A stretch of DNA of 64,000 nucleotides, from contig NC_135032.1 of NCBI RefSeq assembly GCF_051020975.1, forward strand, positions 8,742,001 to 8,806,000, given 5' to 3'. The position numbers and the translations under genes were made by a program. Below, in pieces: positions 1 through 12,200 of this stretch. The number at the start of each line of letters is the position of its first letter. The first letter of the stretch is position 1. This DNA is from Osmia lignaria lignaria (Eukaryota; Arthropoda; Insecta; Hymenoptera; Megachilidae). The notes beneath the pieces are model-generated. The model had not been told where the DNA came from and did not search any database. It was given only the letters and a program-made list of their open reading frames with translations.

Positions 1-560
1 TACATTGATCTGAGGGAATGAATCAGCATATTACATTATATTCAATGTAGATGTAGTACCAATGATATTGGTATTAAATGTACATTGATATGTGGGAATG
101 AGTCTGTATATGACATTATAGCTAATGTAGATATAGCAATAATGATATTGTTATTAAATGTACATTGATCGGTGGGAATGAATCAATCTATTACATTATA
201 TCGAATGTAGATATAGTACTAACGATATTGTTATTAAATGTACATTGATCTGTGGGAATGAATCAGTATATTAGATTATATTCAATGTAGATATAGTACC
301 AATGATATTGTTATTAAATGTACATTGATCTGTGGGAAAGAATCAGTATATTACATTATATTCAATGTAGATATAGTACCAATGATATTGTTATTGAATG
401 CACATTCATCTGTGGGAACGAATAAGTATATCACATTATACCTAACGTAGATATAGTAATAATGATATTGTTATGAAATGTACATTGATCTGACGGAAAG
501 AATCAGTATATTACATTATGTCCAACGGAGATATAGTAATAATGGCATTGTTTGTAAATG

Positions 561-611
561 TATATTACATATCTACCGTAGATATAGTACTAATGATATT
601 GTTATTAAATG
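561..611. repeat. Short monomer type S1 (51 bp)
   Basis: This unit lacks 29 bp of the 5' half of the 80-mer and reads TATATTACATATCTACC, then the normal 3' half. Positions 1-10 match full-monomer positions 27-36; from position 11 the match shifts to full-monomer position 40. It can be explained as a 26-bp deletion at a GTA microhomology plus a 3-bp loss. It follows a class d monomer (481-560), as nearly all S1 units do. Confidence 0.85.
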
Positions 612-771
612 TACATTGATCGGTGGGAACGAATCAATCTATTACATTATATCGAATGTAGATATAGTACTAATGATATTGTTATTAAATGTACATTGAT
701 CTGTGGGAATGAATCAGCATATTACATTATATTCAATGTAGATATAGTACCAATGATATTGTTATTAAGTG

Positions 772-851
772 TACATTGATCTGTGGGAATGAATCAATCT
801 ATTACATTATATCGAATGTAGATATAGTACTAATGATATTGTTATTAAATG
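772..851. repeat. Representative full monomer, class b (80 bp)
   Basis: Class b is defined by TATCGAATG in place of TATTCAATG and by GTACTAATG in place of GTACCAATG. It often carries AATCAATC or AATCAATA in place of AATCAGTA. The CG in TCGAATG is one of the few recurrent CpG sites in the array. The TACATT-N6-AATGTA dyad is kept. Confidence 0.85.
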
Positions 852-931
852 TACATTGATCTGTGGGAAGGAATCAGTATATTACATTATATCTAATGTA
901 GATATGGTAATAATGATATTGTTTTTAAATG
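852..931. repeat. Representative full monomer, class c (80 bp)
   Basis: Class c is defined by TATCTAATG, ATATGGTAATAATG and often a TTTTTAAATG end. The dyad is longer in this class: TACATTA at 883-889 and TAATGTA at 894-900 are exact inverted repeats separated by 4 bp. Class c usually comes directly before a short S2 monomer, as it does here (S2 at 932-982). Confidence 0.85.
883..900. other. Interrupted inverted repeat within the monomer (example)
   Basis: TACATTA (883-889) and TAATGTA (894-900) are perfect inverted repeats with a 4-bp spacer. Class a and b monomers keep a 6-bp-arm version, TACATT-N6-AATGTA; class d loses it. It could bind a dimeric protein or extrude as a small hairpin, but the sequence gives no direct evidence for either. 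Confidence 0.6.
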
Positions 932-982
932 TACATTACATATCTAATGCAGATATAGTACTAATGATAATGTTATTAAATG
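932..982. repeat. Short monomer type S2 (51 bp)
   Basis: Same length and deletion footprint as S1, but it begins TACATTACATATCTAATG. It retains an inverted repeat, TACATTA and TAATGTA, with a 6-bp spacer. It follows a class c monomer and precedes a class e monomer, a neighbour relation repeated across the window. Confidence 0.85.
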
Positions 983-1062
983 CATATTCATCTGTGGGAA
1001 CGAATAAGTATATTACATTATATCTAATGTAGATATAGTACTAATGATATTGTTATTAAATG
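983..1062. repeat. Representative full monomer, class e (80 bp)
   Basis: Class e starts CATATTCATCTG or CACATTCATCTG and carries GGGAACGAATAA. The GATC word of other monomers is changed to CATC. It commonly follows a short S2 monomer, forming a c-S2-e module of 211 bp (852-1062 here). Confidence 0.85.
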
Positions 1063-3419
1063 TACATTGATCCCTGGGAAGGTATCAGTATATTGCATTA
1101 TGTCCAACGGAGATATAGTAATAATGGCATTGTTTGTAAATGTATATTACATACCTACTGTAGATATAGTACTAATGATATTGTTATTAAATGTACGTTG
1201 ATCTGTGGGAAGGAATCAGTATATTACATCATATCTAATGTAGATATGGTAATAATGATATTGTTTTTAAATGTACATTACATATCTAATGTAGATATAG
1301 TACTAATGACAATGTTATTAAATGCATATCCATCTGTGGGAACGAATAAGTATATTACATCATATCTAATGTAGATATAGTAGTAATGATATTGTTATTA
1401 AATGTACATTGATCTGTTGGAATGAATCAATATATTACATTATATCGGATGTAGATATAGTACTAATGATACTGTTATTAAATGTACATTGATCTGAGGG
1501 AATGAATCAGCATATTACATTATATTCAATGTAGATGTAGTACCAATGATATTGGTATTAAATGTACATTGATCTGTGGGAATGAATCAGTATATTAGAT
1601 TATATTCAATGTAGATATAGTACCAATGATATTGTTATTAAATGTACATTGATCTGTGGGAAAGAATCAGTATATTACATTATATCTAATGTAGACATGG
1701 TAATAATGATATTGTTATTAAATGTACATTACATATCTAATGTAGATATAGTACTAATGATATTGTTAATAAATACACATTCATCTGTGGGAACGAATAA
1801 CTATATTACATTATATCTAATGTAGATAGAGTAATAATGATATTGTTATTAAATGTACATTGATCTGTTGGAATGAATCAATATATTACATTATATCGAA
1901 TGTAGATATAGTACTAATGATACTGTTATTAAATGTACATTGATCGGTGGGAATGAATCAGTATATTACATTATATTCAATGTAGATATAGTACCAATGA
2001 TATTGTTATTAAGTGTACATTGATCTGTGGGAATGAATCAATCTATTACATTATATCGAATGTAGATATAGTACTAATGATATTGTTATTAAATGTACAT
2101 TGATCTGTGGGAAGGAATCAGGATATTACATTATGTCTAATGTAGATATGGTAATAATGATATTGTTATTAAATGTACATTGATCGGTGGGAATGAATCA
2201 ATCTATTACATTATATCGAATGTAGATATAGTACCAATGATATTGTTACTAAATGTACATTGATCTGTGGGAAAGAATCAGTATATTACATTATATCTAA
2301 TGTAGATATGGGAATAATGATAATATTATTAAATGTTCATTACATATCTAATGTAGATATAGTACTAATGATATTGTTAATAAATACACATTCATCTGTG
2401 GGAACGAATAACTATATTACATTATATCGAATGTAGATATAGTACTAATGATACTGTTATTAAATGTACATTGATCTGTGGGAATGAATCAGCATGTTAC
2501 ATTATATTCAATGTAGATGTAGTACCAATGATATTGTTATTAACGGTACATTGATCTGTGGGAAAGAATCAGTATATTACATTATGTCCAACGGAGATAT
2601 AGTAATAATGGCATTGTTTGTAAATGTATATTACATATCTACCGTAGATATAGTACTAATGATATTGTTATTAAATCTACATTGATCTGTGGGAATGGGT
2701 CTGTATATGACATTATACCTAATGTAGACATAGCAATAATGATATTGTTATTAAATGTACATTGATCGGTGGGAATGAATCAATCTATTAGATTATATCG
2801 AATGTAGATGTAGTACTAATGATATTGTTATGAAATGTACATTGATCTGTGGGAAGGAATCAGTATATTACATTATATCTAATGTAGATATGGTAATAAT
2901 GATATTGTTTTTAAATGTACATTACATATCTAATGTAGATATAGTACTAATGATATTGTTAATAAGTACACATTCATCCGTGGGAACGAATAACTATATT
3001 ACATTATATCGAATATAGATATAGTACTAAGGATATTGTTATTAAATATACATTGCTCTGTGGTAATGAATCAGTATATTACATTATATTCAATGTAGAT
3101 ATAGTACCAATGATATTGTTATTGAATGCACATTCATCTGTGGGAACGAATAAGTATATCACATTATACCTAACGTAGATATAGTAATAATGATATTGTT
3201 ATTAAATGTACATTGATCTGACGGAAAGAATCAGTATATTACATTATGTCCAACGGAGATATAGTAATAATGGCATTGTTTGTAAATGTATATTACATAT
3301 CTACCGTAGATATAGTACTAATGATATTGTTATTAAATGTACATTGATCTGTGGGAATGAATCAGCATATTACATTATATTCAATGTAGATATAGTACCA
3401 ATGATATTGTTATTAAGTG

Positions 3420-3499
3420 TACATTGATCTGTGGGAATGAATCAATCTATTACATTATATCGAATGTAGATATGGTAATAATGATATTGTTTTTAAATG
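3420..3499. repeat. Hybrid b/c monomer marking a one-monomer deletion
   Basis: The 5' part is class b (AATCAATC, TATCGAATG) and the 3' part is class c (ATATGGTAATAATG, TTTTTAAATG). A2 has the two parents as separate neighbours at 9558-9637 and 9638-9717, so exactly 80 bp separate the two arrangements. Confidence 0.8.
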
Positions 3500-3761
3500 T
3501 ACATTACATATCTAATGTAGATATAGTACTAAGGATATTGTTATTAAATATACATTGATCTGTTGGAAGGAATCAGTAGATTACATTATGTCCAACGGAG
3601 ATATAGTAATAATGGCATTGTTTGTAAATGTATATTACATATCTACTGTAGATATAGTACTAATGATATTGTTATTAAATGTACATTGATCTGTGGGAAT
3701 GAATCAGTATATTACATTATATTCAATGTAGATACAGTGCCAATGATATTGTTATTAAATG

Positions 3762-3841
3762 TACATTGATCTGTGGGAAGGAATCAGTATATTACATTAT
3801 GTCCAACGGAGATATAATAATACTGGCATTGTTTGTAAATG
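3762..3841. repeat. Representative full monomer, class d (80 bp)
   Basis: Class d is the most diverged full monomer. It has GTCCAACGGAGAT where others have a TCAATG-like word, and it ends GGCATTGTTTGTAAATG. The TACATT-N6-AATGTA dyad is destroyed and a TAG stop in one frame is lost, which explains why the longer open frames of the array pass through class d. It is almost always followed by a short S1 monomer (here 3842-3892), making a 131-bp module. Confidence 0.85.
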
Positions 3842-4896
3842 TATATTACATGTCTACTGTAGATATAGTACTAATGATACTGTTATTAAATGTACATTGA
3901 TCTGTGGGAATGAATCAGCATATTACATTATATTCAATGTAGATATAGTACCAATGATATTGTTATTAAATGTACATTGATGTGTGGGAAGGAATCAGTA
4001 TATTACTATATATTCCAAGTAGATATAGTACCAATGATATTGTTATTAAATGCACATTGATCTGTGGGAAGGAATCAGTATATTACATTATGTCCAACGG
4101 AGACATAATAATACTGGCATTGTTTGTAAGTGTATATTACATATCTACTGTAGATATAGTACTAATGATATTGTTGATAAATCCACATTCATCTGTGGGA
4201 ACGAATAACTATATTACATTATATCGAATGTAGATATAGTACTAAGGATATTGTTATTGAATGTACATTGATTTGTGGGAATGAATCAGTATATTACATT
4301 ATATTCAATGTAGATATAGTACCAATGATATTGTTATTAAATGTACATTGATCTGTGGGAAGGAATCAGTATATTACATTATGTCCAAAGGAGATATAGT
4401 AATAATGGCATTGTTTGTAAATGTATATTACATATCTACTGTCGATATAGTACTAATGATATTGTTATTATATGTACATTGATCTGTGGGAAGGAATCAG
4501 TATATTACATTATATCTAATGTAGATATGGTAATAATGATATTGTTTTTAAATGTACATTACATATCTAATGCAGATATAGTACTAATGATAATGTTATT
4601 AAATGCATATTCATCTGTGGGAACGAATAAGTATATTACATTATATCTAATGTAGATATAGTACTAATGATATTGTTATTAAATGTACATTGATCTCTGG
4701 GAAGGTATCAGTATATTGCATTATGTCCAACGGAGATATAGTAATAATGGCATTGTTTGTAAATGTATATTACATACCTACTGTAGATATAGTACTAATG
4801 ATATTGTTATTAAATGTACGTTGATCTGTGGGAAGGAATCAGTATATTACATCATATCTAATGTAGATATGGTAATAATGATATTGTTTTTAAATG

Positions 4897-4945
4897 TACA
4901 TTATATCTAATGTAGATATAGTACTAATGACAATGTTATTAAATG
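4897..4945. repeat. 49-bp short monomer (2-bp-deleted S2)
   Basis: Reads TACATTATATCTAATG where S2 has TACATTACATATCTAATG, so it is 2 bp shorter. The same 49-bp unit recurs at 17677, 23763, 29370, 35667, 39716 and 42361 in the same monomer context. The homologous unit in A2 (11617) is the 51-bp form. It is therefore a marker shared by descent among blocks A1, A3, A4, C1, C3, C4 and C5. A one-step 31-bp deletion between the two TACATT words of a full class c monomer would also give 49 bp; the context favours 2-bp loss from S2. Confidence 0.8.
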
Positions 4946-5105
4946 CATATTCATCTGTGGGAACGAATAAGTATATTACATCATATCTAATGTAGATATA
5001 GTACTAATGATATTGTTAATTAATACACATTCATCTGTGGGAACGAATAACTATATTACATTATATCGAATGTAGATATAGTACTAAGGATATTGTTATT
5101 GAATG

Positions 5106-5185
5106 TACATTGATCTGTGGGAATGAATCAGTATATTACATTATATTCAATGTAGATATAGTACCAATGATATTGTTATTAAATG
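5106..5185. repeat. Representative full monomer, class a (80 bp)
   Basis: This is a typical 80-bp monomer. It starts with TACATTGATCTGTGGG, carries TTCAATGTAG at positions 41-50 and GTACCAATG at 56-64, and ends in GTTATTAAATG. The monomer boundary reads AATGTACATT, a perfect 10-bp palindrome. TACATT at 32-37 and AATGTA at 44-49 form a second interrupted dyad with a 6-bp spacer. GATC occurs once, at positions 7-10. Class a is among the commonest in the array. Confidence 0.9.
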
Positions 5186-6218
5186 TGCATTGATCTGTGG
5201 GAAGGAATCAGTATATTACATTATGTCTAATGTAGATATGGTAATAATGATATTGTTATTAAATGTACATTGATCTGTGGGAATGAATCAGTATATTACA
5301 TTATATTCAATGTAGATGTAGTACCAATGATATTGGTATTAAATGTACATTGATCTGTGGGAATGAATCAGTATATTAGATTATATTCAATGTAGATATA
5401 GTACCAATGATATTGTTATTAAATGTACATTGATCTGTGGGAAAGAATCAGTATATTACATTATATCTAATGTAGACATGGTAATAATGATATTGTTATT
5501 AAATGTACATTACATATCTAATGTAGATATAGTACTAATGATATTGTTAATAAATACACATTCATCTGTGGGAACGAATAACTATATTACATTATATCTA
5601 ATGTAGATAGAGTAATAATGATATTGTTATTAAATGTACATTGATCTGTGGGAAGGAATCAGTATATTACATTATGTCCAACGGAGATATAATAATACTG
5701 GCATTGTTTGTAAATGTATATTACATGTCTACTGTAGATATAGTACTAATGATACTGTTATTAAATGTACATTGATCTGTGGGAATGAATCAGCATATTA
5801 CATTATATTCAATGTAGATATAGTACCAATGATATTGTTATTAAATGTACATTGATGTGTGGGAAGGAATCAGTATATTACTATATATTCCAAGTAGATA
5901 TAGTACCAATGATATTGTTATTAAATGCACATTGATCTGTGGGAAGGAATCAGTATATTACATTATGTCCAACGGAGACATAATAAAACTGGCATTGTTT
6001 GTAAATGTATATTACATATCTACTGTAGATATAGTACTAATGATATTGTTATTAAATGTACATTGACCTGTGGGAAGGAATCAGTATATTACATCATATC
6101 TAATGTAGATATAGTAATAATGATATTGTTATTAAATGTACATTGATCTGTTGGAATGAATCAATATATTACATTATATCGAATGTAGATATAGTACTAA
6201 TGATACTGTTATTAAATG

Positions 6219-9200
6219 TACATTGATCTGAGGGAATGAATCAGCATATTACATTATATTCAATGTAGATGTAGTACCAATGATATTGGTATTAAATGTA
6301 CATTGATATGTGGGAATGAGTCTGTATATGACATTATAGCTAATGTAGATATAGCAATAATGATATTGTTATTAAATGTACATTGATCGGTGGGAATGAA
6401 TCAATCTATTACATTATATCGAATGTAGATATAGTACTAACGATATTGTTATTAAATGTACATTGATCTGTGGGAATGAATCAGTATATTAGATTATATT
6501 CAATGTAGATATAGTACCAATGATATTGTTATTAAATGTACATTGATCTGTGGGAAAGAATCAGTATATTACATTATATTCAATGTAGATATAGTACCAA
6601 TGATATTGTTATTGAATGCACATTCATCTGTGGGAACGAATAAGTATATCACATTATACCTAACGTAGATATAGTAATAATGATATTGTTATGAAATGTA
6701 CATTGATCTGACGGAAAGAATCAGTATATTACATTATGTCCAACGGAGATATAGTAATAATGGCATTGTTTGTAAATGTATATTACATATCTACCGTAGA
6801 TATAGTACTAATGATATTGTTATTAAATGTACATTGATCGGTGGGAACGAATCAATCTATTACATTATATCGAATGTAGATATAGTACTAATGATATTGT
6901 TATTAAATGTACATTGATCTGTGGGAATGAATCAGCATATTACATTATATTCAATGTAGATATAGTACCAATGATATTGTTATTAAGTGTACATTGATCT
7001 GTGGGAATGAATCAATCTATTACATTATATCGAATGTAGATATAGTACTAATGATATTGTTATTAAATGTACATTGATCTGTGGGAAGGAATCAGTATAT
7101 TACATTATATCTAATGTAGATATGGTAATAATGATATTGTTTTTAAATGTACATTACATATCTAATGCAGATATAGTACTAATGATAATGTTATTAAATG
7201 CATATTCATCTGTGGGAACGAATAAGTATATTACATTATATCTAATGTAGATATAGTACTAATGATATTGTTATTAAATGTACATTGATCCCTGGGAAGG
7301 TATCAGTATATTGCATTATGTCCAACGGAGATATAGTAATAATGGCATTGTTTGTAAATGTATATTACATACCTACTGTAGATATAGTACTAATGATATT
7401 GTTATTAAATGTACGTTGATCTGTGGGAAGGAATCAGTATATTACATCATATCTAATGTAGATATGGTAATAATGATATTGTTTTTAAATGTACATTACA
7501 TATCTAATGTAGATATAGTACTAATGACAATGTTATTAAATGCATATCCATCTGTGGGAACGAATAAGTATATTACATCATATCTAATGTAGATATAGTA
7601 GTAATGATATTGTTATTAAATGTACATTGATCTGTTGGAATGAATCAATATATTACATTATATCGGATGTAGATATAGTACTAATGATACTGTTATTAAA
7701 TGTACATTGATCTGAGGGAATGAATCAGCATATTACATTATATTCAATGTAGATGTAGTACCAATGATATTGGTATTAAATGTACATTGATCTGTGGGAA
7801 AGAATCAGTATATTACATTATATCTAATGTAGACATGGTAATAATGATATTGTTATTAAATGTACATTACATATCTAATGTAGATATAGTACTAATGATA
7901 TTGTTAATAAATACACATTCATCTGTGGGAACGAATAACTATATTACATTATATCTAATGTAGATAGAGTAATAATGATATTGTTATTAAATGTACATTG
8001 ATCTGTTGGAATGAATCAATATATTACATTATATCGAATGTAGATATAGTACTAATGATACTGTTATTAAATGTACATTGATCGGTGGGAATGAATCAGT
8101 ATATTACATTATATTCAATGTAGATATAGTACCAATGATATTGTTATTAAGTGTACATTGATCTGTGGGAATGAATCAATCTATTACATTATATCGAATG
8201 TAGATATAGTACTAATGATATTGTTATTAAATGTACATTGATCTGTGGGAAGGAATCAGGATATTACATTATGTCTAATGTAGATATGGTAATAATGATA
8301 TTGTTATTAAATGTACATTGATCGGTGGGAATGAATCAATCTATTACATTATATCGAATGTAGATATAGTACCAATGATATTGTTACTAAATGTACATTG
8401 ATCTGTGGGAAAGAATCAGTATATTACATTATATCTAATGTAGATATGGGAATAATGATAATATTATTAAATGTTCATTACATATCTAATGTAGATATAG
8501 TACTAATAATATTGTTAATAAATACACATTCATCTGTGGGAACGAATAACTATATTACATTATATCGAATGTAGATATAGTACTAATGATACTGTTATTA
8601 AATGTACATTGATCTGTGGGAATGAATCAGCATGTTACATTATATTCAATGTAGATGTAGTACCAATGATATTGTTATTAACGGTACATTGATCTGTGGG
8701 AAAGAATCAGTATATTACATTATGTCCAACGGTGATATAGTAATAATGGCATTGTTTGTAAATGTATATTACATATCTACCGTAGATATAGTACTAATGA
8801 TATTGTTATTAAATCTACATTGATCTGTGGGAATGGGTCTGTATATGACATTATACCTAATGTAGACATAGCAATAATGATATTGTTATTAAATGTACAT
8901 TGATCGGTGGGAATGAATCAATCTATTAGATTATATCGAATGTAGATGTAGTACTAATGATATTGTTATGAAATGTACATTGATCTGTGGGAAGGAATCA
9001 GTATATTACATTATATCTAATGTAGATATGGTAATAATGATATTGTTTTTAAATGTACATTACATATCTAATGTAGATATAGTACTAATGATATTGTTAA
9101 TAAGTACACATTCATCCGTGGGAACGAATAACTATATTACATTATATCGAATATAGATATAGTACTAAGGATATTGTTATTAAATATACATTGCTCTGTG

Positions 9201-12200
9201 GGAATGAATCAGTATATTACATTATATTCAATGTAGATATAGTACCAATGATATTGTTATTGAATGCACATTCATCTGTGGGAACGAATAAGTATATCAC
9301 ATTATACCTAACGTAGATATAGTAATAATGATATTGTTATTAAATGTACATTGATCTGACGGAAAGAATCAGTATATTACATTATGTCCAACGGAGATAT
9401 AGTAATAATGGCATTGTTTGTAAATGTATATTACATATCTACCGTAGATATAGTACTAATGATATTGTTATTAAATGTACATTGATCTGTGGGAATGAAT
9501 CAGCATATTACATTATATTCAATGTAGATATAGTACCAATGATATTGTTATTAAGTGTACATTGATCTGTGGGAATGAATCAATCTATTACATTATATCG
9601 AATGAAGATATAGTACTAATGATATTGTTATTAAATGTACATTGATCTGTGGGAAGGAATCAGTATATTACATTATATCTAATGTAGATATGGTAATAAT
9701 GATATTGTTTTTAAATGTACATTACATATCTAATGTAGATATAGTACTAAGGATATTGTTATTAAATATACATTGATCTGTTGGAAGGAATCAGTATATT
9801 ACATTATGTCCAACGGAGATATAGTAATAATGGCATTGTTTGTAAATGTATATTACATATCTACTGTAGATATAGTACTAATGATATTGTTATTAAACGT
9901 ACATTGATCTGTGGGAAGGAATCAGTATATTACATCATATCTAATGTAGATATGGCAATAATGATGTTGTTTTTAAATGTACATTACATATCTAATGTAG
10001 ATATAGTACTAACGATAATGTTATTAAATGCATATTCATCTGTGGGAACGAATAAGTATATTACTTCATATCTAATGTAGATATAGTACTAACGATAATG
10101 TTATTAAATGCATATTCATCTGTGGGAACGAATAAGTATATTACTTCATATCTAATGTAGATATAGTAATAATGATATTGTTATTAAATGTACATTGATC
10201 TGTTGGAATGAATCAATATATTACATTATATCGAATGTAGATATAGTACTAAGGATATTGTTATTAAATATACATTGATCTGTTGGAAGGAATCAGTATA
10301 TTACATTATGTCCAACGGAGATATAGTAATAATGGCATTGTTTGTAAATGTATATTACATATCTACTGTAGATATAGTACTAATGATATTGTTATTAAAT
10401 GTACATTGATCTGTGGGAATGAATCAGTATATTACATTATATTCAATGTAGATACAGTGCCAATGATATTGTTATTAAATGTACATTGATCTGTGGGAAG
10501 GAATCAGTATATTACATTATGTCCAACGGAGATATAATAATACTGGCATTGTTTGTAAATGTATATTACATGTCTACTGTAGATATAGTACTAATGATAC
10601 TGTTATTAAATGTACATTGATCTGTGGGAATGAATCAGCATATTACATTATATTCAATGTAGATATAGTACCAATGATATTGTTATTAAATGTACATTGA
10701 TGTGTGGGAAGGAATCAGTATATTACTATATATTCCAAGTAGATATAGTACCAATGATATTGTTATTAAATGCACATTGATCTGTGGGAAGGAATCAGTA
10801 TATTACATTATGTCCAACGGAGACATAATAATACTGGCATTGTTTGTAAGTGTATATTACATATCTACTGTAGATATAGTACTAATGATATTGTTGATAA
10901 ATCCACATTCATCTGTGGGAACGAATAACTATATTACATTATATCGAATGTAGATATAGTACTAAGGATATTGTTATTGAATGTACATTGATTTGTGGGA
11001 ATGAATCAGTATATTACATTATATTCAATGTAGATATAGTACCAATGATATTGTTATTAAATGTACATTGATCTGTGGGAAGGAATCAGTATATTACATT
11101 ATGTCCAAAGGAGATATAGTAATAATGGCATTGTTTGTAAATGTATATTACATATCTACTGTAGATATAGTACTAATGATATTGTTATTATATGTACATT
11201 GATCTGTGGGAAGGAATCAGTATATTACATTATATCTAATGTAGATATGGTAATAATGATATTGTTTTTAAATGTACATTACATATCTAATGCAGATATA
11301 GTACTAATGATAATGTTATTAAATGCATATTCATCTGTGGGAACGAATAAGTATATTACATTATATCTAATGTAGATATAGTACTAATGATATTGTTATT
11401 AAATGTACATTGATCTCTGGGAAGGTATCAGTATATTGCATTATGTCCAACGGAGATATAGTAATAATGGCATTGTTTGTAAATGTATATTACATACCTA
11501 CTGTAGATATAGTACTAATGATATTGTTATTAAATGTACGTTGATCTGTGGGAAGGAATCAGTATATTACATCATATCTAATGTAGATATGGTAATAATG
11601 ATATTGTTTTTAAATGTACATTACATATCTAATGTAGATATAGTACTAATGACAATGTTATTAAATGCATATTCATCTGTGGGAACGAATAAGTATATTA
11701 CATCATATCTAATGTAGATATAGTAGTAATGATATTGTTATTAAATGTACATTGATCTGTTGGAATGAATCAATATATTACATTATATCGGATGTAGATA
11801 TAGTACTAATGATACTGTTATTAAATGTACATTGATCTGAGGGAATGAATCAGCATATTACATTATATTCAATGTAGATGTAGTACCAATGATATTGGTA
11901 TTAAATGTACATTGATCTGTGGGAATGAATCAGTATATTAGATTATATTCAATGTAGATATAGTACCAATGATATTGTTATTAAATGTACATTGATCTGT
12001 GGGAAAGAATCAGTATATTACATTATATCTAATGTAGACATGGTAATAATGATATTGTTATTAAATGTACATTACATATCTAATGTAGATATAGTACTAA
12101 TGATATTGTTAATAAATACACATTCATCTGTGGGAACGAATAACTATATTACATTATATCTAATGTAGATAGAGTAATAATGATATTGTTATTAAATGTA

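Larger units (their letters stand above)
1..6218. repeat. Higher-order repeat block A1 (6218 bp)
   Basis: I walked this block monomer by monomer: 65 full and 20 short units (one of 49 bp) give exactly 6218 bp. It starts with a CTGAGGG-type monomer, and the same start recurs at 6219 and 12781. Compared with A2 it has one extra 80-mer (1565-1644), lacks one 80-mer at a b/c hybrid (3420-3499), lacks a 502-bp segment, and carries a C-type patch near 5026-5265. The window cuts the array at its left edge, so A1 may continue a larger repeat. Confidence 0.88.

Noticed and set aside
401..480. CENP-B box in the reverse complement of class e (ATTCGTTCCC)
   Set aside because: Only the TTCGTT start resembles the box; the GGAA and CGGG core that follows is absent. 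The CG in class b monomers likewise has no CGGG partner.
1060..1374. Open reading frame of about 104 codons, with near-identical copies at 7278, 11403, 24951 and elsewhere, plus many of 60-99 codons
   Set aside because: An 80-bp monomer is 26 codons plus 2 bases, so each one shifts the frame, and frames stay open only where class d and short monomers remove stops. The copies have no independent start signal, no recognisable domain and no different conservation from the noncoding frames. They are by-products of the repeat.
1725..1776. AATAAA polyadenylation-like words in short S2 units
   Set aside because: They arise from the TTAATAAATAC form of the monomer end and recur with the repeat; there is no transcript evidence nearby.
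5925..6146. Overlapping open frames such as 5845-6066 and 5925-6146
   Set aside because: Two frames of the same repeat both look open and give related peptides because the repeat is translated in different registers. Nothing shows real coding.
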